Positions 45,811-54,193 are shown, numbered from the stretch's first letter. The stretch is 64,000 nt of DNA from Paraburkholderia sp. BCC1886 (GCF_900996245.1 NZ_CAAJGK010000043.1:1-64000); one strand, 5' to 3'. Numbers and translations: made by a program. The notes: generated by a model not told the origin, from the sequence alone.

Positions 45811-47205
45811 ATGAAAACCTTTCACTGCAATTGCTGCTCGCACCTCGTGTTTTACGAAAACGTTCGCTGTGAACGTTGCGAGTCATTGCTTGGCTACGTG
45901 CCCGAACTCAGCGAGATCAGCGCTTTCGAAGACGCCGGCGACGGCCAGTGGCGCAGTCTCCATCCGAAGTCGGACGGCGCGCTGTTCCGCCAGTGCCACA
46001 ACTACGCAGTCGAAAACGTCTGCAACTGGATGATTCCCGCCGAGTCGCCCGACCAGCTTTGCCGCGCCTGTCAGTTGACGTTGACCATTCCGAACCTCAG
46101 CGCGCCGGACAACCGGGTCTACTGGTACCGGCTGGAAATGGCGAAGCGGCGGCTGTTGTACACGCTGGCCGAACTCGGACTGGACGTGAAGTCGCGTCAG
46201 CAGGATCCCGAGCATGGTCTGGCTTTCGAGTTCCTCGAGGACGGCGGCGACGGCGCCAAGGTTTTGACCGGCCACGACAACGGGCTGATCACGCTGAACA
46301 TCGCCGAGGCCGACGACGCTTATCGCGAGAAAGTGCGCACCGCGATGGGCGAGCCGTACCGAACGCTGCTCGGCCACTTCCGGCACGAGACCGGGCATTA
46401 CTACTTCAGCCAGCTGGTCGAGGACAACCCGCGCTGGATCGAACCGTACCGCAAGCTGTTCGGCGACGAAACCGTCGACTACGGCGAAGCGCTCGCCACT
46501 CATTATCGCGATGGCGCGCCGGCCGACTGGCAGACCTCGTATATCAGCGCGTATGCCACGATGCATCCGTGGGAAGACTGGGCGGAGACATGGGCGCACT
46601 ACATGCTCATCGTCGACGTGCTGGATACGTCGACCTCGTATGGGTTGGCGCTGCTGCCGGAAGATCCGAGCGAGCCGACGCTCAACGACCGCACGCCCGT
46701 GGAAGACGCGAGCTTCGATAACCTGATGAAGCGCTGGTTTCCGCTCACGTATGTGCTCAACAGCCTGAACCGCAGTCTCGGGATGGCCGACGCGTATCCG
46801 TTCACGCTGGCCACGCCGGTGGTGGACAAGCTGCGCTTCGTGCATCGCGTGATCGCGGCAGCGGGCGATACGTCGCAGCCAAGGGAAGCGGCGGCGCCTG
46901 CTGGAGGGGAAGCGGCTCCGGCACCGACACCGGCTCCGACACCGGCTCCGACTCCTGAAACGGCTCCGGTGGCGGCTGCAGAATCAGCCCCGGTTGCGGA
47001 TGCGCCGGTTGTCGCAGATGCTGTGCCGCCGGTCGCGAACGAAGCGCCGCCGCAAGCGCCTGCACCTATGCCCGCGCCCGCGCCGGTCGAGAACACCGCA
47101 CCGCCCGTCGAAGGCGCACCGGTGAACGATGTCCCCGTCGCCAACCCGGCACCCGTTCCTGCACCTACGCCTGCACCTGCACCTGCACCCATCGCGCCGC
47201 AGTAA
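45811..47205 (+). CDS. Zinc-ribbon metallopeptidase (DUF2248-like)
   Basis: A 464-residue cytosolic protein. Two zinc ribbons come first: Cys6-x2-Cys9 with Cys20-x2-Cys23, then Cys62/Cys71 with Cys84-x2-Cys87. A zincin domain follows with the HExxH-type site HETGH at residues 192-196 and the downstream HPWEDWAETWAHYM, which probably supplies the third ligand. Residues from about 355 on are a Pro/Ala-rich tail (APTPAP and APVA repeats), likely disordered. It is divergent from the transglutaminase-DUF2126 operon; I recall zinc peptidases of this type near such clusters, so a role in processing the same substrate is plausible. Confidence 0.85.
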   Translation: MKTFHCNCCSHLVFYENVRCERCESLLGYVPELSEISAFEDAGDGQWRSLHPKSDGALFRQCHNYAVENVCNWMIPAESPDQLCRACQLTLTIPNLSAPDNRVYWYRLEMAKRRLLYTLAELGLDVKSRQQDPEHGLAFEFLEDGGDGAKVLTGHDNGLITLNIAEADDAYREKVRTAMGEPYRTLLGHFRHETGHYYFSQLVEDNPRWIEPYRKLFGDETVDYGEALATHYRDGAPADWQTSYISAYATMHPWEDWAETWAHYMLIVDVLDTSTSYGLALLPEDPSEPTLNDRTPVEDASFDNLMKRWFPLTYVLNSLNRSLGMADAYPFTLATPVVDKLRFVHRVIAAAGDTSQPREAAAPAGGEAAPAPTPAPTPAPTPETAPVAAAESAPVADAPVVADAVPPVANEAPPQAPAPMPAPAPVENTAPPVEGAPVNDVPVANPAPVPAPTPAPAPAPIAPQ

Positions 47206-47230
47206 CGGTCTATCCACGATGGTCCGCATG

Positions 47231-47270
47231 AAAAAGCCCGCGACCGGTTCTCCCGGTCGCGGGCTTTTTA
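47231..47270. terminator. Bidirectional intrinsic terminator
   Basis: AAAAAGCCCGCGACCGG (47231-47247) is mirrored by CCGGTCGCGGGCTTTTT (47253-47269). It serves the metallopeptidase gene (plus) and the DUF3443 gene (minus). Confidence 0.92.
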
Positions 47271-47298
47271 GCCATCACGCTTGCACAACCAAAGAAAC

Positions 47299-48582
47299 TC
47301 AATACGCGACGTAAGGCCCCGTGCCGCCCGGCGTGGTCTGCTGCTCCACTGCCGCATACACATTACGGCCGTAGAAGAACGGCAAACCCCAATCGAAGAT
47401 TTTCGAGGTCACGTACGCAGGCCCTGCCAGCAGCGGCAACGCCAGATCGCCGGCATAGGTCTGCGAGATCGTCGTCGCGTTGCCGACGCTGAAATCCACC
47501 GCGCTCGTCACGCCGTTCACGCCTTCGATCGTCGCGCTCAGTTGCTGCGTCGAAGCCGGGCAATAATACGCGTCGTTCGCTCCCGTGCAGGCCGTCAACG
47601 CGCTGGTCTGGAAGAACAGTCCCGTCGAGCCGCTATCGAGAATACTGCTGCCGTACGTCGTACCGTTCTGCACCGTGGTGAAGGTGCCGTTCGACGGACT
47701 CACGCCGATCACCTGCGCGCTACCCAACGAATTGTTGGTCTGCGTGCCGATGCCGAACACCAGTTGCCCCGTCACCGACTGCGCGCCGCCCGACACCGTC
47801 GGCAAGCTGAGAATCGAACCGTTGTTGTCGGTGCTGAAATACGGAATCGGATTAGCGACCTGGTAGGTCTCGGCGAGCGGGATCGACGTGCAGGTCGAGC
47901 CGGTGCAACCGTAATAGGTGCCCGGAATAGCCTGAGTTACGCAGTTCGCGCCGCAATCGTGCTTGAACACACCGATGCCGAGAATGCCATTGGCCTGCAA
48001 AGAAGAAGGCGTGTTACGCGCCGCGCCCAGGTTCGTGCAACTCGACGGCGCCGACGCATAGTTCGGGTCGATCACCTGAATTGGCAGCGATGCGGCTTTC
48101 TCGCCGGCAATCTGCAGATCGGCGAGTTTCACCGAGCCCCACGTGTAGCCGTCGAAGAACTGCATGCACTCGGCGACCAGATTGCCCGACGCATCCTGCT
48201 GTTGCGGCAGCGTCATCGAAGCGGGCAATTGCGAAGCAAAGATGCGCACGCCCCACGAACCCGTATCTACCAGCACGTGATCGATGGTCTGGCAGTTGGT
48301 CGTGCCCGGTGCGCAGATCGTGATGCTGACGAACGGCATATTGGGCACGTTGCTGACGCCCGCATCGACGGTGACGCGCACGGCGTTGGACGCTACCACC
48401 TGTGGCGACGGCGAGGTATTCGTCACCGTGGGCGCGGCCGTGCCGCTGGTCGCCGTACCCGCGCTGCTGCTCGAGCCGCTGGAACCACCGCCGCCACCGC
48501 CGCAAGCGGTGACCACCACGGCGAGCAACGCAGCGCTCAACACGGTGCCGAGCGTGGAAAAAAACGAAGACTGATGACGCAT
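47299..48582 (-). CDS. DUF3443 lipoprotein, pepsin-like aspartic peptidase fold
   Basis: A 427-residue exported protein. The ATG at 48582 has GGAG upstream. The lipobox VVTAC places the lipidated Cys at 27, followed by Gly- and Ser-rich linkers. Two motifs look like the paired catalytic Asp of family A1: VDTGSWGVRI (Asp106) and ILDSGSTGLFF (Asp316). Between them, ANGILGIGVF and GQLVFGIGTQTN mirror the DGILGLG and GxLxFGG elements of pepsins in the right order, and paired Cys residues suggest disulfides. I infer an aspartic peptidase-like envelope protein. The DUF2844 gene lies 19 bases upstream in the same operon. Confidence 0.85.
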   Translation of the reverse strand: MRHQSSFFSTLGTVLSAALLAVVVTACGGGGGGSSGSSSSAGTATSGTAAPTVTNTSPSPQVVASNAVRVTVDAGVSNVPNMPFVSITICAPGTTNCQTIDHVLVDTGSWGVRIFASQLPASMTLPQQQDASGNLVAECMQFFDGYTWGSVKLADLQIAGEKAASLPIQVIDPNYASAPSSCTNLGAARNTPSSLQANGILGIGVFKHDCGANCVTQAIPGTYYGCTGSTCTSIPLAETYQVANPIPYFSTDNNGSILSLPTVSGGAQSVTGQLVFGIGTQTNNSLGSAQVIGVSPSNGTFTTVQNGTTYGSSILDSGSTGLFFQTSALTACTGANDAYYCPASTQQLSATIEGVNGVTSAVDFSVGNATTISQTYAGDLALPLLAGPAYVTSKIFDWGLPFFYGRNVYAAVEQQTTPGGTGPYVAY

Positions 48583-48601
48583 GACCGGCTCCGTCGAAAG
48601 A

Positions 48602-49060
48602 TTACTGGATGACGCCGACATCGACGCCCGTAGGCACCGCTTGCGGCAGATAGGCATGACCGGCGAAGGCGCGCAGATGGCCGCTGGAATACACGACCAG
48701 GTCGCTGCTGGAGACCGCGAGCGGCGTACCGCGACGCGTCGTCGTTGCGCTCACGTAGGTATCGAACGAGGAGCCGAGCATCGACTTCAGATCGGGCAAG
48801 GTCGGTCCTTCCCATGCCACGCCGAACACGATGCCGCTGGGCGCGACGTACTCGCGCACCACGGTGCCGGAGGGTAGCGTCAGCAGATTCACCGAGTACG
48901 CGCTTTGTGTAGTCGCGGCGCGTGCCACGGCGTGAAGGCGTGTCTGATCACTGTCGACGGAGCTGACGTTCTGGCCGAGAGTGGCGTGCGCGGCAAACGG
49001 CAGCGCGCAAGCAGCCACGAGCATTGCGCGAGCAATGCGGGTAGAGAGCATCGGTTTCAA
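48602..49060 (-). CDS. DUF2844 secreted protein
   Basis: A 152-residue exported protein. I chose the TTG at 49060 because AAGGA stands six bases upstream; the ATG at 49051 is the alternative, three residues shorter. The signal peptide ends at AAHA before TLGQNV. The mature part is a small beta-rich domain with REYVAPSGIVFGVAWEGPTL, typical of DUF2844. In Burkholderiaceae it commonly sits beside DUF3443, as here, so the two probably work together, for instance as peptidase and partner or substrate. Confidence 0.85.
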   Translation of the reverse strand: MKPMLSTRIARAMLVAACALPFAAHATLGQNVSSVDSDQTRLHAVARAATTQSAYSVNLLTLPSGTVVREYVAPSGIVFGVAWEGPTLPDLKSMLGSSFDTYVSATTTRRGTPLAVSSSDLVVYSSGHLRAFAGHAYLPQAVPTGVDVGVIQ

Positions 49061-49425
49061 GAGATTTCCTTCGAAGTGAAACGCTCGTGGCCAATGACAG
49101 TGATGCGACCACGAACGGGAATTCAGGGGCGCAGTCTCGAGCGGCGGGGCCGGTGCGGCATTCACGTCGCTTGGGTTGCGTGAATGCGTCTACGGAGTGG
49201 CGGCGGGAAACTTTAGGGATCGATCGAACGGACGGCAATCGTTTGCGAGCCGATTTAAACCGTAAGGGCACGCAAGGTCGTTCGATGTCGTTCGAGGTTT
49301 CCGAAGCGGATCGCCGAGGGACGGCGCTTCGCAGGATGTTTTTGCGACCGGAGTCGTTTGAAGCGAACGGGCAGGTCAAGCGGCCGTTCTGCTCGAGAAA
49401 AATATCGATGGCAACGGTCTTGTTT

Positions 49426-49458
49426 CACTCAATGTAAGCGTGCGCTTAATAATGAGTG
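49426..49458. promoter_or_regulatory. Nested inverted repeat, possible operator
   Basis: TAAGCG-TG-CGCTTA (49435-49448) is framed by CACTCA (49426-49431) and TGAGTG (49453-49458). Double dyad symmetry of this kind suits a repressor dimer-of-dimers. No adjacent regulator gene is known. Confidence 0.45.
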
Positions 49459-49504
49459 GCAAACCGGCGTTCGAGGTGCTGACAAAGCGCTCAGGTCAAC
49501 ATCG

Positions 49505-49542
49505 AAAAAAATGCCGCGAGCGACTCGGCGTCGTTCACGGCA
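49505..49542 (-). terminator. Intrinsic terminator of the phasin gene
   Basis: On the minus strand ATGCCGTGA and TCGCGGCAT pair over nine bases (one wobble) and are followed by seven T. It lies about 50 bases after the phasin stop. Confidence 0.8.
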
Positions 49543-49590
49543 TCTCTTTTTGCGAACCTTTAAATCGCAGAATGCGAGGTACAGGTCCCC

Positions 49591-50016
49591 TTATTTCTTC
49601 TGTTGCTGCAGGAGCGATTTAAGCTCGTGCACATTTTCTTCTACGCGTTTCGCGATCACCGCATACGACTCGGCTTGGGTCTGATACGCCGCTTGCGCAA
49701 GTTGCTGCATATCGGCGAGCGACTTGTGCAGACTCTGCTGGATCAGCTCGGCAGTCTTCGGGGAAGGCGCAGCGCCACCCGCGGTCAACTGACCCGTGAG
49801 CGACTGCAATTCGCTTAACGTCGTGCGCAACATGTCAGCCTGTTTCTGCGCGAGCGTCTGCATGCCCTGAAACGCAGTCTGATTCGCCTGAACCAGCGCT
49901 TCCACGTCCTTGCGGCGCGCTTCCATGATGGCGGGTACGTCGAAACCGGGGAGCTTGAACTGCTCGAGCATTTTGGTGAAATCGCCAAACGGATTGGCGG
50001 CGTCAGGTCGGTTCAT
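49591..50016 (-). CDS. Phasin-family protein
   Basis: A 141-residue amphipathic helical protein of the phasin 2 type, which coats polyhydroxyalkanoate granules. The ATG at 50016 has AAGGAGG upstream. PFGDFTKMLEQFKLPGFDVP opens the family domain, followed by a long helix rich in Gln and Ala and the phasin-like QAESYAVIAKRVEENVHELK. No PHA synthase gene is in the window. Confidence 0.88.
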   Translation of the reverse strand: MNRPDAANPFGDFTKMLEQFKLPGFDVPAIMEARRKDVEALVQANQTAFQGMQTLAQKQADMLRTTLSELQSLTGQLTAGGAAPSPKTAELIQQSLHKSLADMQQLAQAAYQTQAESYAVIAKRVEENVHELKSLLQQQKK

Positions 50017-50352
50017 GCGAAATCCTCCTTAACGGTTGAATGATTACGCGCCGGCGGTGCTGCGTCGTCGCTGCATCCCGCAGGGTGCTGACGACGCATC
50101 CGCCATTGGCATCGCGTGTGTCGTTCGACGGTGGAAACAGCAGGTGCTTCTGGGGTCGGACGGCACAGTGGGCTCATCATGCGCTATCCGGCAGCATTGC
50201 GCCACCGGGCACACCCTGACATCCGCGAGACTGTCCGCAAGGTTCGGTAAGGTAAGCGCAAGCCCCCGTAACCCATCGATCCGCCGGCTCGTTTATCGTG
50301 GCTGACGTTCCGGCGCACCGTTGCGCCGGCGCAGTTCGACGGGAGCAACACG
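50017..50352. other. Divergent promoter region of the phasin gene
   Basis: This 336-base spacer holds the phasin promoter (minus) and that of the His-rich protein (plus). Nothing else is apparent. Confidence 0.45.
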
Positions 50353-50799
50353 ATGAAGAAAAGTATTTTTGGCGCGGCGCTGGCCGCCGTATTGACGATG
50401 GTCGCAACGGCCGCCTTCGCGCAGGAAGCACCGCAGGCACCGGGCGGTGCATCGATGCACGGCGAACCGCAGCATGGCGGCCACGGCGAACACGGCGAAG
50501 GACCGCACGAACATGGTCCCATGGGTCCCGGTTTCGCGGTGATCAACGACCTCGAACAATTGCGCCGTCTCTATGCGATGACGGGTCACGAGAGCGACAT
50601 CATCGCCGTGTATCACGACGTGCTCAACAAGACTCAGGACCCGATGCTGCGCCACTTCGTGTACGACTCGCTCGCTCGCGAGCAGTTGAAGCCGGCTAAT
50701 CCCGATGCGGCCATCGCGACACTGCGCACGAGTCTCGCCGAAGACCTCGTCGCTGCGAGCAAGCCGCCGCACGGCATGCCGCCGCCGCCCGCGCAATAA
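50353..50799 (+). CDS. Small secreted His-rich protein, unknown function
   Basis: A 148-residue exported protein. The ATG at 50353 has GGGAG upstream, and the signal peptide ends at AFAQ (about residue 24). A His/Gly/Glu-rich segment (residues 35-57, GGHGEHGEGPHEHG) suggests metal binding. The rest (60-135) is helical, with LRRLYAMTGHESDIIAVYHD. No named family is recognised. It is a single gene, convergent with none and upstream of the small candidate gene at 50967. Confidence 0.75.
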   Translation: MKKSIFGAALAAVLTMVATAAFAQEAPQAPGGASMHGEPQHGGHGEHGEGPHEHGPMGPGFAVINDLEQLRRLYAMTGHESDIIAVYHDVLNKTQDPMLRHFVYDSLAREQLKPANPDAAIATLRTSLAEDLVAASKPPHGMPPPPAQ

Positions 50800-51254
50800 G
50801 CCGCTAATTGCACGCACCGCCCGACGCGACGGACGTCCTGCACCACCTGGCGCCTGTTCGCATATAGCGTTGGCTGGGCCACACTGCAGCTTCACTGCCC
50901 CCTAGTCATCCTGCGTCAGGTGACTAGGATTAAGGCACTCCGCAACGCCTGTGTGCCTGGTGAAGAATGCGCTATCCGTTCAATCTGGCCGTCGCCGCCG
51001 TTCTGCTCGTTTTCGTTCTGTGCTGCATCGTCAAGCTCGCCTTGAACTGATGCGTCGCACTGCGGCGCGTCGGCGCACGCAGACTTCCCACTCGTTGTCC
51101 CGGCCGCCCGTTGCATGCATGACATCGCACGAAACAATTGCGCGATGGAAGTCTCCTGTCGATACGACGATACTGCGCTTCGCCTTCGCCTCCCGGGCGA
51201 ACGCTTCACATCGCAGCTTCACATCGCATTCACATCGTCGACGACAGGATGAAC
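50800..51254. other. Gene-poor stretch with one microprotein candidate
   Basis: This 455-base stretch has no conventional gene. It holds the 27-codon frame at 50967-51050 and the promoter and leader of the DUF4410 gene. Confidence 0.5.
50967..51050 (+). CDS. Candidate 27-residue membrane microprotein
   Basis: The frame from ATG 50967 to TGA 51050 codes MRYPFNLAVAAVLLVFVLCC followed by IVKLALN. It is a single hydrophobic helix with a basic amino end and a short polar carboxyl end, an arrangement typical of small membrane proteins that modulate larger partners. The ribosome site is weak (GGTGAAG). It is unsupported by any family I can name; the hydrophobic run and clean start and stop are the only evidence. 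Confidence 0.4.
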   Translation: MRYPFNLAVAAVLLVFVLCCIVKLALN

Positions 51255-52022
51255 ATGCCGACTTCAACGAACTTCCTCAAGCACCACGCCGCCCGCCTCA
51301 CCTGCGCCGCCGTGGTCTGCTGCAGCGCGCTCCTGACCGGCTGTGCCGGCAGCAAGATTCACGACACCAACGAGTTCAGTTCGGAACCGCACGCACGGCC
51401 CGATACCATCTACGTCTACGCGTTCGATTGCGATCCGGCGCAAGTGAAGCTCGACGGCGGCGTCGTGGAGAAACTGGCTTCGCATATGAGCAGCACGTCG
51501 ATCGCACAGAAGCAATCCGCCGAAGCCACCGCGATGCGCGAGCAGGTCGCCGACGAGATCGTGCATCGACTGCAGAAGATGGGGCTGAACGCGTTGCGCT
51601 CGGACACGCCCGCGCCGCTCGCGCAGAACGCGTTGCTGGTGGAGGGCCATTTCGATTCGATCGACTCGGGTAATCGCGGCCGGCGCATCATGATCGGGCT
51701 CGGCGCCGGTCAGAGCGAAGTGATCAGCTCCGTGCAGATTCTGTATAAACCGGCGGGCAGCGACCCGCGTCTGGTGCAAAGTTTCAGCGCCAGCGCCGAC
51801 AGCGGCAACGCGCCGGGCATTGTCGAGACGGCGGGCGTCGGCGCACTGGCGGGCAGCATTGCGACATCCGCTGCAGTGGGCGCGGGCGTGCATACGTTCG
51901 ACGAGACCAAACGCGCGAACGTGTCGGCGGACGCGGCTCGTCTTGCCGATGCCGTGGCGCGGCAGGTCGGGCAGATCGGCGTAGACCGGGGCTGGCTCAC
52001 GACGAAGAATCTGAAGGGGTGA
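51255..52022 (+). CDS. DUF4410 lipoprotein
   Basis: A 255-residue exported protein. The ATG at 51255 has AGGA five bases upstream; the ATG at 51249 overlaps that site. A lipobox (LLTGC, Cys30) indicates an envelope lipoprotein. The DUF4410 domain follows with TIYVYAFDCDPAQVK, a helical IVHRLQKMGLNALR and the late Gly/Ala-rich GIVETAGVGALAGSIATSAA segment. Function is unknown. It is convergent with the RibD-like gene. Confidence 0.82.
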   Translation: MPTSTNFLKHHAARLTCAAVVCCSALLTGCAGSKIHDTNEFSSEPHARPDTIYVYAFDCDPAQVKLDGGVVEKLASHMSSTSIAQKQSAEATAMREQVADEIVHRLQKMGLNALRSDTPAPLAQNALLVEGHFDSIDSGNRGRRIMIGLGAGQSEVISSVQILYKPAGSDPRLVQSFSASADSGNAPGIVETAGVGALAGSIATSAAVGAGVHTFDETKRANVSADAARLADAVARQVGQIGVDRGWLTTKNLKG

Positions 52023-52077
52023 TACTCGAGTGAAGCGTGAGATGAACACGCCTCCCCGGCTCACGCGAACTCAAGCT

Positions 52078-52758
52078 TCAGCGCTTGCTCGTGTAGCGCA
52101 GCCACACTCCGTCGTGTTCGGTTTTTTCCACCGAAGCCAGCTTGAGATACGCTGGCGCCTGCCATTTGTCCATTGCGACTTCGAACGACGACGGATGCTC
52201 GCTGCGCGCATCGACCAGCGGCAGGATCAGCACGCTGACTTCGTCGACGAGACCCGCGTTGACGAACGTGCCGCTCACATGCGAGCCGCCTTCCACGATC
52301 AGCTTCTTCACACCGAGTTCGCGCGCGAGCGTCTCTACGACGTGGCCGAGATCGATCTCGGTCTTGCCGCCGAACACGTAAGACACGCCAATCGATTGCA
52401 AGTAAGCGAGGTAGTCGTCGGGCACCGCTTCGGTCAGCACTTCGACGATGTGCGACTTCAGCGCCGTATTGCTTTTCCACGCCACGCGTCCTTGCGGGTC
52501 GATCGAAATGGCGTACTGATCCGCCTTGCGATCGACGAAATGATCCTTGCGCGGCACCGTGCCTTTCGCAAGTCCTTTCGGATAATCGGTGCCGTGCGAG
52601 ATCTCCTGCATCGTCACGCGGCCGCAAATCCAGCCGTTCGCTTCGAAGCTCGCCGCAGTGGTTTCGTACAGATCGGAAGCGAAGTCGAGATGCCAGCCGT
52701 CGGTGAGACTGCGGCCATCGAGCGAGGACATCATGTGAACGACGATATAAGGTTTCAT
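52078..52758 (-). CDS. RibD C-terminal/dihydrofolate reductase-like oxidoreductase
   Basis: A 226-residue cytoplasmic NADPH-dependent reductase of the RibD-C superfamily. The ATG at 52758 has AAGGAGG upstream. Hallmarks are KPYIVVHMMSSLDGRSLTDG at the amino end and VKKLIVEGGSHVSGTFVNAG near residues 150-170. No riboflavin genes are near, so it is one of the stand-alone members of unknown substrate. Confidence 0.88.
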   Translation of the reverse strand: MKPYIVVHMMSSLDGRSLTDGWHLDFASDLYETTAASFEANGWICGRVTMQEISHGTDYPKGLAKGTVPRKDHFVDRKADQYAISIDPQGRVAWKSNTALKSHIVEVLTEAVPDDYLAYLQSIGVSYVFGGKTEIDLGHVVETLARELGVKKLIVEGGSHVSGTFVNAGLVDEVSVLILPLVDARSEHPSSFEVAMDKWQAPAYLKLASVEKTEHDGVWLRYTSKR

Positions 52759-52815
52759 GCGTCTAGCCTCCTTGGCAGGTTGTGTGAACCTGTCAGCAAG
52801 GGGCGTTCCGCCGGG

Positions 52816-53400
52816 CTAATGCGGGCTTGTTGGCGAGGGCGCCTGAGACGTTGGGGTCGCTGGGGTTGCCACACCGTCCCAATGCTGGGCGAGCCGCAAC
52901 AGACCCGGCAGCAACACAGCCCAGCCGATACTCAGGGTCACCCACGCGGCGACCGGCCGTTCGACATGCACCGCGCCGAGCGCCGCACCGGCGCGAAACG
53001 ACAACGGCCCGGCGATCGCGCCAAGCAGCGCGGCCCACACCACATGTCCGCGCAGCCACGCATACACCACGTTGAACTGGATTGCAAAAAGTGCCCACAG
53101 CGCGCAGAGCCAGTACGGCGCGAGCCCGTTTATCCAGGCGCCGCTCGGGTAGCTCAACAAACCGGCATCGACCACCAGACTCTCCCACGCCAGCCCGATT
53201 GCAACGGTCACCGCAACGAGCCGCGCTTCGCGCCGGGGCGCGGGCACACGTGTCAGATGCCAGGCGAGCGCGCAGGCCGCGAACAGCACGCCGAGCCAGC
53301 CTGCCCGATGCGCGCCGCCCAGCACGCAAACGAACCAGCCCGCCTGACAGACCACGAAGTAGAGTCCGGTTTCGAAGCGATGCCCGTGAGGAGCGCGCAT
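52816..53400 (-). CDS. DUF2878 inner-membrane protein
   Basis: A 194-residue hydrophobic protein with about six membrane segments. The start at 53400 gives MRAPHGHRFETGLYFVVCQA, similar to DUF2878 members (FYxxCQxGWF, then WHLTRVPAPRREARL). It follows the ECF sigma gene by 49 bases and probably shares its transcript. I recall DUF2878 genes in light- or singlet-oxygen-induced clusters with MerR regulators, photolyase and cyclopropane synthase, so an envelope-lipid stress role is possible. Confidence 0.72.
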   Translation of the reverse strand: MRAPHGHRFETGLYFVVCQAGWFVCVLGGAHRAGWLGVLFAACALAWHLTRVPAPRREARLVAVTVAIGLAWESLVVDAGLLSYPSGAWINGLAPYWLCALWALFAIQFNVVYAWLRGHVVWAALLGAIAGPLSFRAGAALGAVHVERPVAAWVTLSIGWAVLLPGLLRLAQHWDGVATPATPTSQAPSPTSPH

Positions 53401-53449
53401 GGCGGTCAGCCAACCACCGCGATTACCCCGGAACCCAACGTCGCGGCCG

Positions 53450-54193
53450 TCAATACGACCCGCCGTGACGTGGCGCGTGCCGCCCTTCCACCATCCCGCG
53501 CAACGACTCCAACCCGCGGCTGATCCACGTTTTGACCGTGCCGATCGGTGCATTCAGCGTCTGGGCGATTTCCGACTGCGACTGCCCGCGAAAATAAGCG
53601 AGCGCAATGGCTTGCCGCTGCACGGGCGCAAGCCGGCCGAGATAATCGGTCAAGCGTTCGGCGTCGAGCGAAGCCTGCTGGGTCAATTCGGGGTCGCCGT
53701 CCGCGCCTGCAATGCGCTCGTCCAGTTCCTCGAGATACACACCCGAATACGGATTGCGCCGCAAATAATCGAGCGCCTGATTTTTGACGATGGTCGACAT
53801 CCACGTTGAAGGCGACGCCTTCAACGGATCGTAGGAGCCCGCAAATCGCCAGATCTTGATAAAGCCGTCCTGCACGACTTCGTCCGCAGCTTCGCTCGCG
53901 CGCGTGACCCGCACGGCGAGCCCGAACAGCGACGGCGCCGACGCGCGGTAGAGCGAATCGAACGCGGCGGCGTCGCGCGTGGAGACGCGTTTGAGCAGCG
54001 CGGCGAGATACGCGCTGCGTTCGTCCAGCGCAGACATCGAGTTGCCACTGGCAGCGTTCGCGACGTTCGAAAAATTCGCGACATCCGCGACATCCGCTAC
54101 CGAGGCGAAAGCGGCGACGTCGCCGTCCGTGTCGTCGTTGGCGACGATCGTGTCGTTTTCTTGCGTCTCGTCAATCGAAGCATCGTATGACAT
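53450..54193 (-). CDS. ECF-type RNA polymerase sigma factor
   Basis: A 247-residue sigma-70 family factor. A 60-residue acidic, low-complexity amino end contains a Val-Ala-Asp repeat (VADVADVANFSNVANA) from short DNA repeats. Region 2 follows at about 75-145 (FKIWRFAGSYDP, STWMSTIVKNQALDYLRRN) and region 4 at about 180-232 (RQAIALAYFRGQSQSEIAQ, GTVKTWISRGLESLR). No anti-sigma gene is adjacent. It lies 28 bases downstream of the MerR gene on the same strand, an arrangement like LitR-LitS light-response pairs. Confidence 0.88.
   Translation of the reverse strand: MSYDASIDETQENDTIVANDDTDGDVAAFASVADVADVANFSNVANAASGNSMSALDERSAYLAALLKRVSTRDAAAFDSLYRASAPSLFGLAVRVTRASEAADEVVQDGFIKIWRFAGSYDPLKASPSTWMSTIVKNQALDYLRRNPYSGVYLEELDERIAGADGDPELTQQASLDAERLTDYLGRLAPVQRQAIALAYFRGQSQSEIAQTLNAPIGTVKTWISRGLESLRGMVEGRHAPRHGGSY

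Larger units (their letters stand above)
49061..49590. other. Intergenic region with a nested palindrome
   Basis: This 530-base spacer carries the DUF2844 promoter side, a nested inverted repeat (49426-49458) and the phasin terminator (49505-49542). No gene is supported. Confidence 0.5.

Noticed and set aside
52038..52067. GCGTGAG...CTCACGC inverted repeat between DUF4410 and RibD-like genes as a terminator
   Set aside because: The loop is 16 bases and there is no T-tract on either strand.
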